From positions 1 through 24,588 of the forward strand of contig JAEWLN010000153.1 of assembly GCA_023457535.1 (NCBI GenBank): a DNA stretch of 24,588 nt, in the 5' to 3' direction. The DNA is from Bacteroidota bacterium (GTDB taxonomy: Bacteria; Bacteroidota; Bacteroidia; Flavobacteriales; Flavobacteriaceae). The translations under genes were made by a program, and so were the position numbers. The notes beneath the pieces are model-generated. The model saw only the letters and a program-made list of their open reading frames with translations, was not told where the DNA came from and did not search any database. This document shows, piece after piece, positions 1 to 7,140 of this stretch (position 1 is the stretch's first letter; the number at the start of each line of letters is the position of its first letter).

Positions 1-573
1 AACATCGTTTTTATGGGCATGGGCGAACCGCTGATGAATTACAACAATGTGATCAGGGCGATCGAAAAAATCACGTCCGATGAAGGACTTGGCATGTCGC
101 CCAAACGCATTACCGTTTCCACATCGGGCATCCCGAAAATGATCAAAAAAATGGCCGACGACGGCGTGCGGTTCAAACTGGCCGTTTCGCTCCATTCGGC
201 TATCGACGAGATCCGCAGCAAGATCATGCCGTTCAGCCAAAATTTCCCGCTTAAGGATTTGCGCGAAGCACTTCAGTATTGGTATTTGAAGACCAAAAGC
301 AAAGTGACCTACGAATACGTTGTCTGGAAAGACATCAATGACAACAAGGCCTCGATTGACGCGCTCGTGCGGTTTTGCAAATATGTACCGTGCAAGGTCA
401 ACCTGATTGAATACAATCCGATTGACGACGGCGAATTCCAGCAGGCATCACCCGAATCGATCAATGCTTACATCCGCGCGCTTGAAGCCCACGATATCGT
501 CGTAAAGGTCAGACGCAGCCGTGGAAAAGACATCGATGCGGCTTGCGGGCAACTCGCCAATAAAGAAGCTTAG
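1..573 (+). CDS. rlmN: 23S rRNA (adenine2503-C2)-methyltransferase RlmN, C-terminal part
   Basis: The reading frame is open from base 1, so the 5' part lies outside the window. RlmN is a radical-SAM enzyme that methylates C2 of A2503 in 23S rRNA and A37 in some tRNAs. Family blocks seen in order are GMGEPLMNYNNV, ITVSTSGIPK, LAVSLHSA, YEYV, KVNLIEYNP and the C-terminal DIDAACGQLA. The Cys in that last block (codon 544-546) matches the cysteine that forms the covalent RNA intermediate in E. coli RlmN. The CxxxCxxC iron-sulfur motif is expected upstream of base 1 and is not visible. The rest of the family pattern is intact and the stop is TAG. Confidence in the family is high; the only limit is the missing N-terminus. 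Confidence 0.96.
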   Translation, partial: NIVFMGMGEPLMNYNNVIRAIEKITSDEGLGMSPKRITVSTSGIPKMIKKMADDGVRFKLAVSLHSAIDEIRSKIMPFSQNFPLKDLREALQYWYLKTKSKVTYEYVVWKDINDNKASIDALVRFCKYVPCKVNLIEYNPIDDGEFQQASPESINAYIRALEAHDIVVKVRRSRGKDIDAACGQLANKEA

Positions 574-591
574 GTTTTACTTTATGTGGAA

Positions 592-623
592 ATTCTAATC
601 CGGACGTCATTCGGGTTTGGAAT
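592..623 (+). terminator. Possible hairpin downstream of rlmN
   Basis: An imperfect stem pairs 592-602 with 612-623 around a 9-nt loop. It has eleven pairs including two G-U pairs, and one bulged base at 618. It begins 18 bp after the rlmN stop codon. There is no T-run after the 3' arm, so it is not a classical intrinsic terminator; it could be an mRNA 3'-end stabiliser or chance pairing. Confidence 0.3.
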
Positions 624-663
624 AGCATTTCGCCCTGGTGTACGCATGCAACATCAGCATAAC

Positions 664-696
664 TTTTGCTAGTTTAAATGTTACCGCGTATCTTTG
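664..696 (+). promoter_or_regulatory. Promoter of the polyprenyl synthase gene
   Basis: TTTTG at 664-668 supplies the -33 TTG (666-668). It is followed after 20 bp by TATCTTTG at 689-696, a perfect match to the Bacteroidota -7 consensus TAnnTTTG, and the spacing lies in the known 17-23 bp range. The start codon is at 704, so transcription would begin only a few bases before it. Confidence 0.7.
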
Positions 697-703
697 ACTC
701 TCC

Positions 704-1678
704 ATGAACATCACCGCGCAGATAAAACAGCCGATCCGGCACGAAATGGAACTTTTCGAAAAGAAGTTCTACCAATCGATGACCTCTCAGGTGGCGCTGC
801 TCAACCGCATTACGTATTACATTGTCAATCGCAAGGGCAAACAAATGCGCCCGATGTTTGTATTTCTGACGGCCAAAATGATTGCCGGACAAGTCAATGA
901 ACGCACCTACCGAGGCGCATCGGTCATTGAACTGATCCACACCGCTACGCTGGTCCACGATGATGTGGTTGACGACAGCAACCAACGGCGCGGTTTTTTC
1001 TCGATCAATGCGCTCTGGAAAAACAAAATTGCAGTGCTGGTGGGCGATTATCTGCTTTCTAAGGGATTGTTGCTTTCGATTGACAACGGCGATTTTGATC
1101 TGCTCAAAATTATTTCTGTAGCGGTACGCGAAATGAGCGAGGGCGAGTTGCTGCAGATCGAAAAAGCACGACGGCTCGACATTACCGAAGATATTTATTA
1201 CGAGATCATCCGTAAAAAAACCGCAACACTGATCGCCTCGTGCTGTGCGTTGGGCGCGCGTTCGGTGAGCGATGAGGAATCGGCAGTGGAAACGATGCGC
1301 CATTTTGGTGAGCTGATCGGCATGGCATTCCAGATCAAGGACGATTTGTTCGACTATACTGAGGAAGCAATTGGCAAACCTACCGGCATCGACATCAAAG
1401 AGCAAAAAATGACCTTGCCTTTGATCCACGTACTCAACAATTGCGATGCCAGGGAAAAGGCGTGGCTGATCAATTCGGTCAAAAACCACAACAAGGACAA
1501 AAAGCGCGTCCGGGAAGTCATTGCATTTGTCAAATCGCACAACGGCTTGGGGTATGCAGAGCAAAAAATGATGCAATTTCAACAACAGGCCCTTGGTTTG
1601 TTGCAACAATTTCCAGAATCGGAGTTCAAAGAGGCACTTGTTTTAATGGTCAATTACGTCATCGAGCGAAAAAAATAG
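704..1678 (+). CDS. ispB: Trans-polyprenyl diphosphate synthase (menaquinone side-chain type)
   Basis: A 324-residue class I trans-prenyltransferase. It condenses isopentenyl diphosphate units on an allylic primer to make the all-trans polyprenyl tail of a quinone, in Flavobacteriaceae normally menaquinone-6. The first Asp-rich motif is DDVVDD (D86, D87, D90). The second is DDLFD (D213, D214, D217). Both bind the Mg-diphosphate groups. The upstream GKQMRPMF block supplies the IPP-binding lysine and arginine. The length is usual for long-chain synthases and the N-terminal MNITAQIKQP block is family-like, which supports the ATG at 704. It is monocistronic or nearly so, with its own promoter. 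Chain length cannot be read from sequence with certainty, so the ispB symbol is by family rather than by proven product. Confidence 0.9.
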   Translation: MNITAQIKQPIRHEMELFEKKFYQSMTSQVALLNRITYYIVNRKGKQMRPMFVFLTAKMIAGQVNERTYRGASVIELIHTATLVHDDVVDDSNQRRGFFSINALWKNKIAVLVGDYLLSKGLLLSIDNGDFDLLKIISVAVREMSEGELLQIEKARRLDITEDIYYEIIRKKTATLIASCCALGARSVSDEESAVETMRHFGELIGMAFQIKDDLFDYTEEAIGKPTGIDIKEQKMTLPLIHVLNNCDAREKAWLINSVKNHNKDKKRVREVIAFVKSHNGLGYAEQKMMQFQQQALGLLQQFPESEFKEALVLMVNYVIERKK

Positions 1679-1716
1679 AAAAAATTGTAAAATTAGATTC
1701 CTGTATTTCAATGGTT

Positions 1717-1724
1717 TAATTTTG
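1717..1724 (+). promoter_or_regulatory. Candidate -7 element for the sigma-factor operon
   Basis: TAATTTTG is a perfect TAnnTTTG match about 90 bp before the sigma-factor start. The best -33 candidates are imperfect: TTA at 1693-1695 with a 21 bp gap, or TTG at 1685-1687 with 29 bp. A 5' leader of about 85 nt would result. I see nothing structured in that leader. Confidence 0.45.
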
Positions 1725-1815
1725 CAGCGGTCAATTTTTCGATTTTTATTTACGGCGCGTGCAACTATTTTAAACCCGATTCCGTCTATCCCCATAGAAC
1801 ACTAACCCACCAGTT

Positions 1816-2376
1816 TTGAAGGTCATCAATCTACATCAGGAAGAACGCGAAATGATCGCGCTGGCAACCGAAAACAACCGGCACGCACAGCACCAGATCT
1901 ACACCCGCTACGCTTCCAGAATGCTCAGCGTGTGCCGCCAATACGCCAAAGACGTCCACCACGCCGAGGATTTGATGATCACCGCTTTTATGAAAGTGTT
2001 TGCCAACTTGAAAAATTTTGAGCACAAAGGCAGTTTTGAAGGTTGGATCCGGCGCATTATGGTCAACGAATGCATATCATTTATCAGGGCGCAAAAAAAA
2101 ATCAGTTTTCTCGAAGACGAATATTATCAGGAAGATGCGTTCAACAACATCGAGAGCAATTTGAATGTGGACGATATCCAATCGCTCATCGACGGATTGC
2201 CCGATGGGTATAAAATGGTGTTCAATCTGTTCGCGATTGAAGGGTATAAACACCAGGAGATTGCAGCCATGTTGGGCATTACGGAAAGTACTTCCAAATC
2301 GCAGCTCCACCACGCCAGGAAAATGTTGCAGCAGCAAGTGTCTAAACTAAAAAATTACAGCCATGGAACCGCTTAA
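1816..2376 (+). CDS. ECF-type RNA polymerase sigma-70 factor
   Basis: A 186-residue protein with the two-domain ECF layout. Sigma region 2 spans about residues 25-95 and includes the AEDLMITAFMKVF and GSFEGWIRRIMVNECISFIR helices that bind the -10 region and core polymerase. Region 4 spans about 120-175 with the helix-turn-helix YKHQEIAAMLGITESTSKSQLHHARKML (given here only as the family landmark at the C-terminal end), which reads the -35 region. The start is TTG at 1816, chosen because flavobacterial relatives begin MKVI-LHQEE; the next in-frame ATG (1852) would remove the first 12 residues. Its last 14 bp overlap the next gene, which indicates translational coupling to a membrane protein that is probably its anti-sigma factor. 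Regulon unknown. Confidence 0.92.
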   Translation: MKVINLHQEEREMIALATENNRHAQHQIYTRYASRMLSVCRQYAKDVHHAEDLMITAFMKVFANLKNFEHKGSFEGWIRRIMVNECISFIRAQKKISFLEDEYYQEDAFNNIESNLNVDDIQSLIDGLPDGYKMVFNLFAIEGYKHQEIAAMLGITESTSKSQLHHARKMLQQQVSKLKNYSHGTA

Positions 2377-3058
2377 TAAAACCGAACAGGATTTCAAAAG
2401 TAAACTCGATGCGCGCGAACTTACGCCAAGCGCGGCGGCATGGGACCGGCTCGATGCGATGCTGGCTGTGGCGGAGCAAAAAAAGGCAAAGCGCAGTTAT
2501 GGATGGCTGTATATTGCCGCTGGTATCCTTGGGTTTTTGACCATTGGTGCCGTATTTTTCAGCCAGACCGAAACCGTAATTGACGCGCGCCGAGAGGTAG
2601 TGTTTGACGAAAACCGGGTAAATGTTAATCCCAGGTCGGACCAAACCCCTGGGGAAGAAAGTCCAAAAGCGACAGCGTCCGTAGCGTCGGTCCAAATCCG
2701 GACATCGGCCCCGAAATCGGGCATTGCTACAAATTCAATCATCAATCAAAAATCGGTCATTAATCAAGATCGTATGCAGACGGATGCCCTGGCGGTAGTC
2801 CAACATGGGGAACTCGCTTTGGAAAACCGGGTCGCCCCGACAAGTTCCACTGCAGAATCAAAATCGGTCATCGTTACCGCCGATGCACTTCTGGCTGCAG
2901 TTCAAGCTGAGCAAACCCGACCTAAGACGTCGGTCAAAGTCGACGCGAAAAGTTTGCTGCACGAGGCCGATAGGAGCGTCAATTTGTCGTTCCGCGATAA
3001 AATGTTGCGCCGCGCAAGCGAAGTGGCCGAAGCGGTGGTCACCAGGAATCACGAATAA
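2363..3058 (+). CDS. Single-pass membrane protein, probable anti-sigma factor
   Basis: A 231-residue protein with no strong named-family match. The N-terminal 45 residues are charged and predicted cytoplasmic, and carry the SAAAWDRLDAML block often seen in flavobacterial proteins encoded after ECF sigma genes. One transmembrane helix follows at about residues 46-66 (GWLYIAAGILGFLTIGAVFF). The remaining ~165 residues are polar, low in complexity and presumably periplasmic. This layout, with a start codon inside the sigma gene, suggests a membrane-anchored anti-sigma factor. No ASD zinc motif (HxxxCxxC) is present. The coding sequence contains a short duplicated AATCAAA-ATCGGTCAT segment (2744-2760 and 2856-2871), and its 3' end reads into AATCA-rich spacer-like sequence, so the last residues may be recent. 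Function is inferred from position and topology. Confidence 0.72.
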   Translation: MEPLNKTEQDFKSKLDARELTPSAAAWDRLDAMLAVAEQKKAKRSYGWLYIAAGILGFLTIGAVFFSQTETVIDARREVVFDENRVNVNPRSDQTPGEESPKATASVASVQIRTSAPKSGIATNSIINQKSVINQDRMQTDALAVVQHGELALENRVAPTSSTAESKSVIVTADALLAAVQAEQTRPKTSVKVDAKSLLHEADRSVNLSFRDKMLRRASEVAEAVVTRNHE

Positions 3059-3082
3059 TCACTAATCAAATACCCGTAAACC

Positions 3083-4135
3083 ATGAGAAAAGTAACTTTT
3101 TACTTAACGTCATTGCTGTGCTTTTTTTTGGGCAGCGCCTTTGCACAGGAATCCTTTGAAGACAAGGCCAAAGCCATTGCCGACAAGATCGAGACCATAA
3201 CCAAAGAGGAAAAAGACGCGCTCAAAACAGAGATCGAAGCCGTCAATCTGCAACTTGAAAACGGATCTCTGAGCGCAGCCCAGGCCGATGAAAAAAAACA
3301 GCAACTTGCCCAAACGCGCGCCAATAACATCGAAGTTCGCGTGGCCCCGGCCAAAAGGGAGCTCGAAGAACTGATCCAGCAAAAAGTCGATGGCAAAATA
3401 CAGGAAAAAGATTCCCGCGGCAAACATTCGTTCTCGATTCCGGGTGGGTACAAAAACAAAGAGCAGCAGCAATGGGAAGATGAAAATGGCGAAAAACGCA
3501 CCACTTCACAAGGGGTAGTTGCGTTTGGGTTCAATAACCTGGTCACCAACGGGGCGGTCGCTAATTCAGACTTCGGGTATTTGCGGTCGACATTTTTTGA
3601 ATGGGGATTTACGTTGAACACGCGCATCCTTCCTGGAAGCAACCTGCTTCACGCCAAATACGGACTGTCTTTTATGTACAATATGCTGCATGCGACAGAA
3701 AACCGGTATTTTGTGGACAATGGACAAACCACGGACCTTGCCGTACATCCGCTCGGACTGCGGGCAAAAGATACGTACTTCAAGAATGTATTTCTTACCT
3801 TACCGGTGCATCTTGAGTTTGATTTCAGCAAAACAAAGGTGGAAGACGGTAAGAAAGTGTTCCGCTCACACCATGGCTTTCGCGTTGGTATCGGCGGATA
3901 TGTGGGCTACAACACCAACTCCAAGCAGTTTTTGTCGTATAAAATCGATGGATACCGCTACAATGTGCGTCAGAAGGGCAATTGGAATGTCGAGGATTTC
4001 AACTACGGACTCAGCGCATACGTTGGGTACAAGGAAGTCAGTTTGTATGTCAAATATGATTTGAACCCGATGTTCAAAAACAATGCGGTGGACCAGCACA
4101 ACGCCTCAGCAGGCATACGGTTCGACCTCAATTAA
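3083..4135 (+). CDS. Outer-membrane beta-barrel protein with N-terminal coiled coil
   Basis: A 350-residue secreted protein. Residues 1-21 form a Sec signal peptide ending SAFA before QE. Residues about 25-110 are rich in E, K, Q and L in a coiled-coil pattern. Residues about 145-350 alternate aromatic and polar residues with repeated Gly-Tyr and Phe, as in small porin-like barrels, and the chain ends GIRFDLN as a final strand. It begins 24 bp after the putative anti-sigma gene, with no obvious promoter between them, and is followed by a terminator. Sigma, anti-sigma and barrel protein thus appear to form one operon, plausibly an envelope-stress or surface-sensing unit. No ligand can be assigned from sequence. 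Confidence 0.75.
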   Translation: MRKVTFYLTSLLCFFLGSAFAQESFEDKAKAIADKIETITKEEKDALKTEIEAVNLQLENGSLSAAQADEKKQQLAQTRANNIEVRVAPAKRELEELIQQKVDGKIQEKDSRGKHSFSIPGGYKNKEQQQWEDENGEKRTTSQGVVAFGFNNLVTNGAVANSDFGYLRSTFFEWGFTLNTRILPGSNLLHAKYGLSFMYNMLHATENRYFVDNGQTTDLAVHPLGLRAKDTYFKNVFLTLPVHLEFDFSKTKVEDGKKVFRSHHGFRVGIGGYVGYNTNSKQFLSYKIDGYRYNVRQKGNWNVEDFNYGLSAYVGYKEVSLYVKYDLNPMFKNNAVDQHNASAGIRFDLN

Positions 4136-4159
4136 GATACTTGAGTTAGTTTGCAATGG

Positions 4160-4189
4160 AAAGGCGCTTCGTTTTCGGGGCGCTTTTTT
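4160..4189 (+). terminator. Rho-independent terminator
   Basis: A 12-pair stem joins 4160-4171 to 4176-4187 around a TTTT loop. It has three G-U pairs, two of them adjacent near the loop. The 3' arm runs into six T residues (4184-4189). It lies 25 bp after the beta-barrel gene stop and would end the sigma-factor operon. Confidence 0.8.
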
Positions 4190-4192
4190 AAA

Positions 4193-4328
4193 TTTACAGA
4201 ATTTCTGTAGTGGGTGTATTGGAAAGAACGATACCTTAGCACCATGGGAAGGGGGCATTGGAAGTATATCCCAACACAAATTTTTCGAGATGGCATTACA
4301 GAAAATCTGTACTTTTTGTTAAAGTTTT
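4193..4328 (+). repeat. Palindrome-bounded intergenic element, copy A
   Basis: A non-coding element of 136 bp, related to a second copy on the other strand at 12037-12171. It starts with the palindrome TACAGAATTTCTGTA (4195-4209) and has a second palindrome TACAGAAAATCTGTA (4297-4311), 102 bp apart start to start. Between them lie GTGGG, then TTAGC, GGGAAGGGG, TTGGAAG and ATATCCCAAC in the same order as in the other copy. After the second palindrome both copies share TTTTGTTAAAGTTTT (here 4314-4328). It lies between a terminator and the dnaG promoter, oriented with dnaG. It could be a MITE-like repeat, a structured RNA or a regulator site pair; sequence alone does not decide. Confidence 0.75.
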
Positions 4329-4414
4329 AAATCAGTAGGATCCAAGTGCCATTGCGCCTCACAAGGCCGTGGCCAACTGTGAATTTTCTGTTTTTTTACG
4401 GTCGCGAATATTTG

Positions 4415-4422
4415 TACATTTG
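4415..4422 (+). promoter_or_regulatory. Candidate -7 element of dnaG
   Basis: TACATTTG is a perfect TAnnTTTG match 24 bp before the dnaG start codon. No good TTG lies 17-23 bp upstream; the nearest candidate, CTG at 4388-4390, gives a 24 bp gap. Confidence 0.5.
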
Positions 4423-4445
4423 GAACCCGTCCTAATTGCCAAATT

Positions 4446-6425
4446 TTGATCTCAAAATCTACCATCGACACCGTATTTGAAGTTGCCCGCGTTGAGGAGG
4501 TAATAGGCGATTTTGTACAGCTCAAACGCGCCGGGAGCAATTTCAAAGGGCTGAGTCCATTTACCGATGAACGTTCGCCATCCTTCATGGTATCGCCCGT
4601 CAAACAAATATGGAAGGATTTTTCGTCAGGAAAAGGCGGCAATGCGGTTGCTTTTTTGATGGAACACGAACATTTTACGTATCCCGAGGCCATTCGATAC
4701 CTGGCCAAAAAGTACAATGTCGAAATCGAGGAAACCGAGCAGTCCGCAGAGGAGAAGGCCAACACCGACATCCGCGAGAGCATGTACCTGGTTTCCGAAT
4801 TCGCCCAAAAGTTCTTTCACGACACGTTGCTGCATTCGGAAGACGGCAAGGCCATAGGGCTTTCGTACTTTAAAGAACGCGGGTTTACTACAGAGACGAT
4901 CAAAAAGTTCGGGCTCGGCTATTCCCCCGAGAGTTGGGATGTTTTTTCCAAAGAGGCGCTCGGCAAGGGCTATCAACTCGAATTTCTTGAAAGCACCGGA
5001 CTGACGATCAATAAAGACGGGCGGCTCACAGACCGGTTTCGCGGCCGTGTGATGTTTCCGATCCAGAGCATGTCCGGCCGGGTCCTGGGTTTTGGCGGGC
5101 GCATTTTGACCAACGATAAGAAAGTCGCCAAATACCTCAATTCTCCCGAGAGTGAAATTTACCACAAAAGCAAAGTTTTGTACGGTATTTTTCAAGCCAA
5201 GCAATCGGTGGCCAAGCTCAATAATTGCTACCTGGTCGAAGGTTATACCGATGTGATCCAATTCAATCAGGCCGGTATCGAAAACGTAGTTGCGTCGTCC
5301 GGGACCGCATTGACTCCGGATCAGATCCGCCTCATTAACCGCCTGACCAAAAACATAACGGTACTTTTTGACGGCGATGCGGCCGGGTTGCGCGCATCGG
5401 TTCGCGGGATCGACCTGATCCTCGAAGAAGGTATGAATGTTAAAGTGTGTACGTTTCCCGATGGCGAAGACCCCGACAGTTTTGCCAAAAAGTCATCGTA
5501 TGAAGAATTACAGGCCTATCTCGAGCACAACGCCAAGGATTTTATCCAGTTCAAGGCATCGCTTTTAATGGACGAGGCGCGGCACGATCCGGTCAAAAAG
5601 GCCGATCTGATCCGTGACATGGTCGTGAGCATTTCCAAGATCAAGGACCGTATCCAGCGCGAAATTTATATCCAGGAAACCTCGCGCATCATGGATATTT
5701 CTGAGCAGGTGTTGCTCAACACGTTGGCTCAATTGGTGCAAAAAGATCTTAAAGACGCCCATCGCAATCATAAGGAGGAGCAGCAAAAAGCGTTCGATGT
5801 CATCAAAAACCAGGAGCCCGCGCCGGCTGAGAAGGTCGATGTGCTGTATGAACTCGAACGCCGGATCATTGAAATTTTGTTGCTATACGGATATAAAACC
5901 GAAGAATTTGAAGATACTGTTTTAGTAACCAATGACGAAGGCGAAATCGAAACCGTGTCGCAACTCAAAGAGTACAAGGTATACCAGCGGATTTTTCTGA
6001 GCTTACAGGAAGATGAAATTGAATTGGCCAATCCGTTGTTCAGGCAATTGTACAATCACCTGATCGACTATTTCCATCAGCACGAAACCTTCAGCATAGA
6101 GCAGTATCTGGCGCAATTGCCGACCGAATTTTCTTCGGAGGTGACCGATATCCTGATGTTGGAGGAACAATTGGCGCTCCACAATTGGGAAGGCCAGCAA
6201 ATTATCGTCAAATTAAAGGACCAAACCATTGCGCAGTACGTGTCCGAAACGATCCTGACCTTGCGTTGGTATCTTGTCGATCGGATTATCGATGCGTTAA
6301 AAGGCGAAATATCCAACGAGCCCGATGCCGACAACACCGAACCGCTCTCCATGGCAATGGATTATTACAAACTCATCCACGCATTCTCCAAAAAACTCGG
6401 GCGCGTGATGTCGCGCTATAGCTAG
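4446..6425 (+). CDS. dnaG: DNA primase DnaG with degenerate zinc ribbon
   Basis: A 659-residue primase that makes RNA primers at the replication fork and works with the DnaB helicase. The N-terminal CHC2-type domain (about 1-95) keeps the fold landmarks NFKGLSPF and PSFMV and ends with GGNAVAFLMEH. The positions of the four zinc ligands (E. coli C40, H43, C61, C64) are instead S37, T40, D58 and S61. The TOPRIM catalytic core is intact, with VEGYTDVI, LFDGDAAG and DGEDPDSF. The helical C-terminal helicase-binding domain follows, at roughly residue 440 onward. The start is TTG at 4446, chosen because relatives begin MISK-TIDTVFE. The stop overlaps that of the convergent response-regulator gene by 4 bp. 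Identity is certain; loss of zinc ligands is read directly from the translation. Confidence 0.97.
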   Translation: MISKSTIDTVFEVARVEEVIGDFVQLKRAGSNFKGLSPFTDERSPSFMVSPVKQIWKDFSSGKGGNAVAFLMEHEHFTYPEAIRYLAKKYNVEIEETEQSAEEKANTDIRESMYLVSEFAQKFFHDTLLHSEDGKAIGLSYFKERGFTTETIKKFGLGYSPESWDVFSKEALGKGYQLEFLESTGLTINKDGRLTDRFRGRVMFPIQSMSGRVLGFGGRILTNDKKVAKYLNSPESEIYHKSKVLYGIFQAKQSVAKLNNCYLVEGYTDVIQFNQAGIENVVASSGTALTPDQIRLINRLTKNITVLFDGDAAGLRASVRGIDLILEEGMNVKVCTFPDGEDPDSFAKKSSYEELQAYLEHNAKDFIQFKASLLMDEARHDPVKKADLIRDMVVSISKIKDRIQREIYIQETSRIMDISEQVLLNTLAQLVQKDLKDAHRNHKEEQQKAFDVIKNQEPAPAEKVDVLYELERRIIEILLLYGYKTEEFEDTVLVTNDEGEIETVSQLKEYKVYQRIFLSLQEDEIELANPLFRQLYNHLIDYFHQHETFSIEQYLAQLPTEFSSEVTDILMLEEQLALHNWEGQQIIVKLKDQTIAQYVSETILTLRWYLVDRIIDALKGEISNEPDADNTEPLSMAMDYYKLIHAFSKKLGRVMSRYS

Positions 6426-7051
6426 ACGATTTCGAGCGTTTTGGCTTTGTTGACCAAATCCACGAGGTTAGTAACGTTGAGTTTGGTCAGCAAACGCAAT
6501 TTGTACGTACTGATTGTCTTTTCGTTGAGTCCGAGGATGGCCGAAATTTCGTTGTTTTTCTTGCCACTGCTCAGGTAACGCAACACTTCGATCTCGCGGT
6601 TGGACAATTTGCGGTACAAACGCTCGCTTTTATTTTGCTTGGCAATCAGCGCCAGGTTTTTCTTGATGGTTTCGTTCAGGATCACATTGCCCTGGTGCAC
6701 CTTCATAATGGCCACGCCCAAACTCTCGAGCTTTGAAGTTTTGTGTACATAACCCGCTACGCCTGCCTTGATGGCATTGGGCGCGTAAATCTGCTCAGAA
6801 AAACTACTGAAGACAATGATTTTTGTCTTTGGATAATTTTTGATAATTGCTTTCAATTCGTAGATACTCGACAAGCCGTCGAGGTCCAGATCCAACACAA
6901 GTACATCTATTTCCTTGGTGTAAAGTACGTCTTTGACCATCGAGAAATTCCCGACATTGGCTACAATACTGATATCGATGTGATCTTTGAAATAAGATTT
7001 GACCCCAAAATGGACCACCGGATAGTTGTCCGCTAAACAAACTCTAATCAT
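6422..7051 (-). CDS. NarL/LuxR-family response regulator
   Basis: A 209-residue two-domain regulator. The receiver domain covers about residues 1-120, with phospho-acceptor D54 in VLVLDLDLDGL, the switch Ser in IIVFSSFS and the conserved Lys in GYVHKTS. The acidic pair has only one acid (D8, N9), so metal binding may be altered. The LuxR-type helix-turn-helix covers about 148-205 (LSNREIEVLRYLSSGKKNNEI and ISTYKLRLLTKL). No sensor kinase gene is nearby, so it is an orphan in this window. It converges on dnaG with a 4 bp tail-to-tail overlap (CTAG) and has its own promoter. This gene order next to dnaG and nadE appears to be usual in flavobacteria (from memory). Target genes unknown. Confidence 0.92.
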   Translation of the reverse strand: MIRVCLADNYPVVHFGVKSYFKDHIDISIVANVGNFSMVKDVLYTKEIDVLVLDLDLDGLSSIYELKAIIKNYPKTKIIVFSSFSEQIYAPNAIKAGVAGYVHKTSKLESLGVAIMKVHQGNVILNETIKKNLALIAKQNKSERLYRKLSNREIEVLRYLSSGKKNNEISAILGLNEKTISTYKLRLLTKLNVTNLVDLVNKAKTLEIV

Positions 7052-7088
7052 GACCGTTCCTTTTAATATGTTTGTTAGAAATCAGTAG

Positions 7089-7121
7089 TAAATTTAGTTA
7101 AAAAAAATATAAAGCCTCAAA
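7089..7121 (-). promoter_or_regulatory. Promoter of the response-regulator gene
   Basis: On the minus strand TTTG (7121-7118) is followed after 21 bp by TAAATTTA (7096-7089), one mismatch from TAnnTTTG. The start codon is about 40 bp further on. AAAAGG about 9 bp before the ATG could act as a weak ribosome site. The surrounding 90 bp are very A/T-rich. Confidence 0.45.
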
Positions 7122-7140
7122 TTTTTTAGACAAAATACGT

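Noticed and set aside
674..1609. Long antisense open frame of 311 codons opposite the polyprenyl synthase
   Set aside because: It lies wholly within a clear prenyltransferase gene, has no family motif and is rich in His, Arg and Cys in a way typical of shadow frames.
4083..4322. Small open frame running from the end of the barrel gene through the terminator and copy A of the element
   Set aside because: It crosses an intrinsic terminator and a non-coding repeat and has no protein-like composition.
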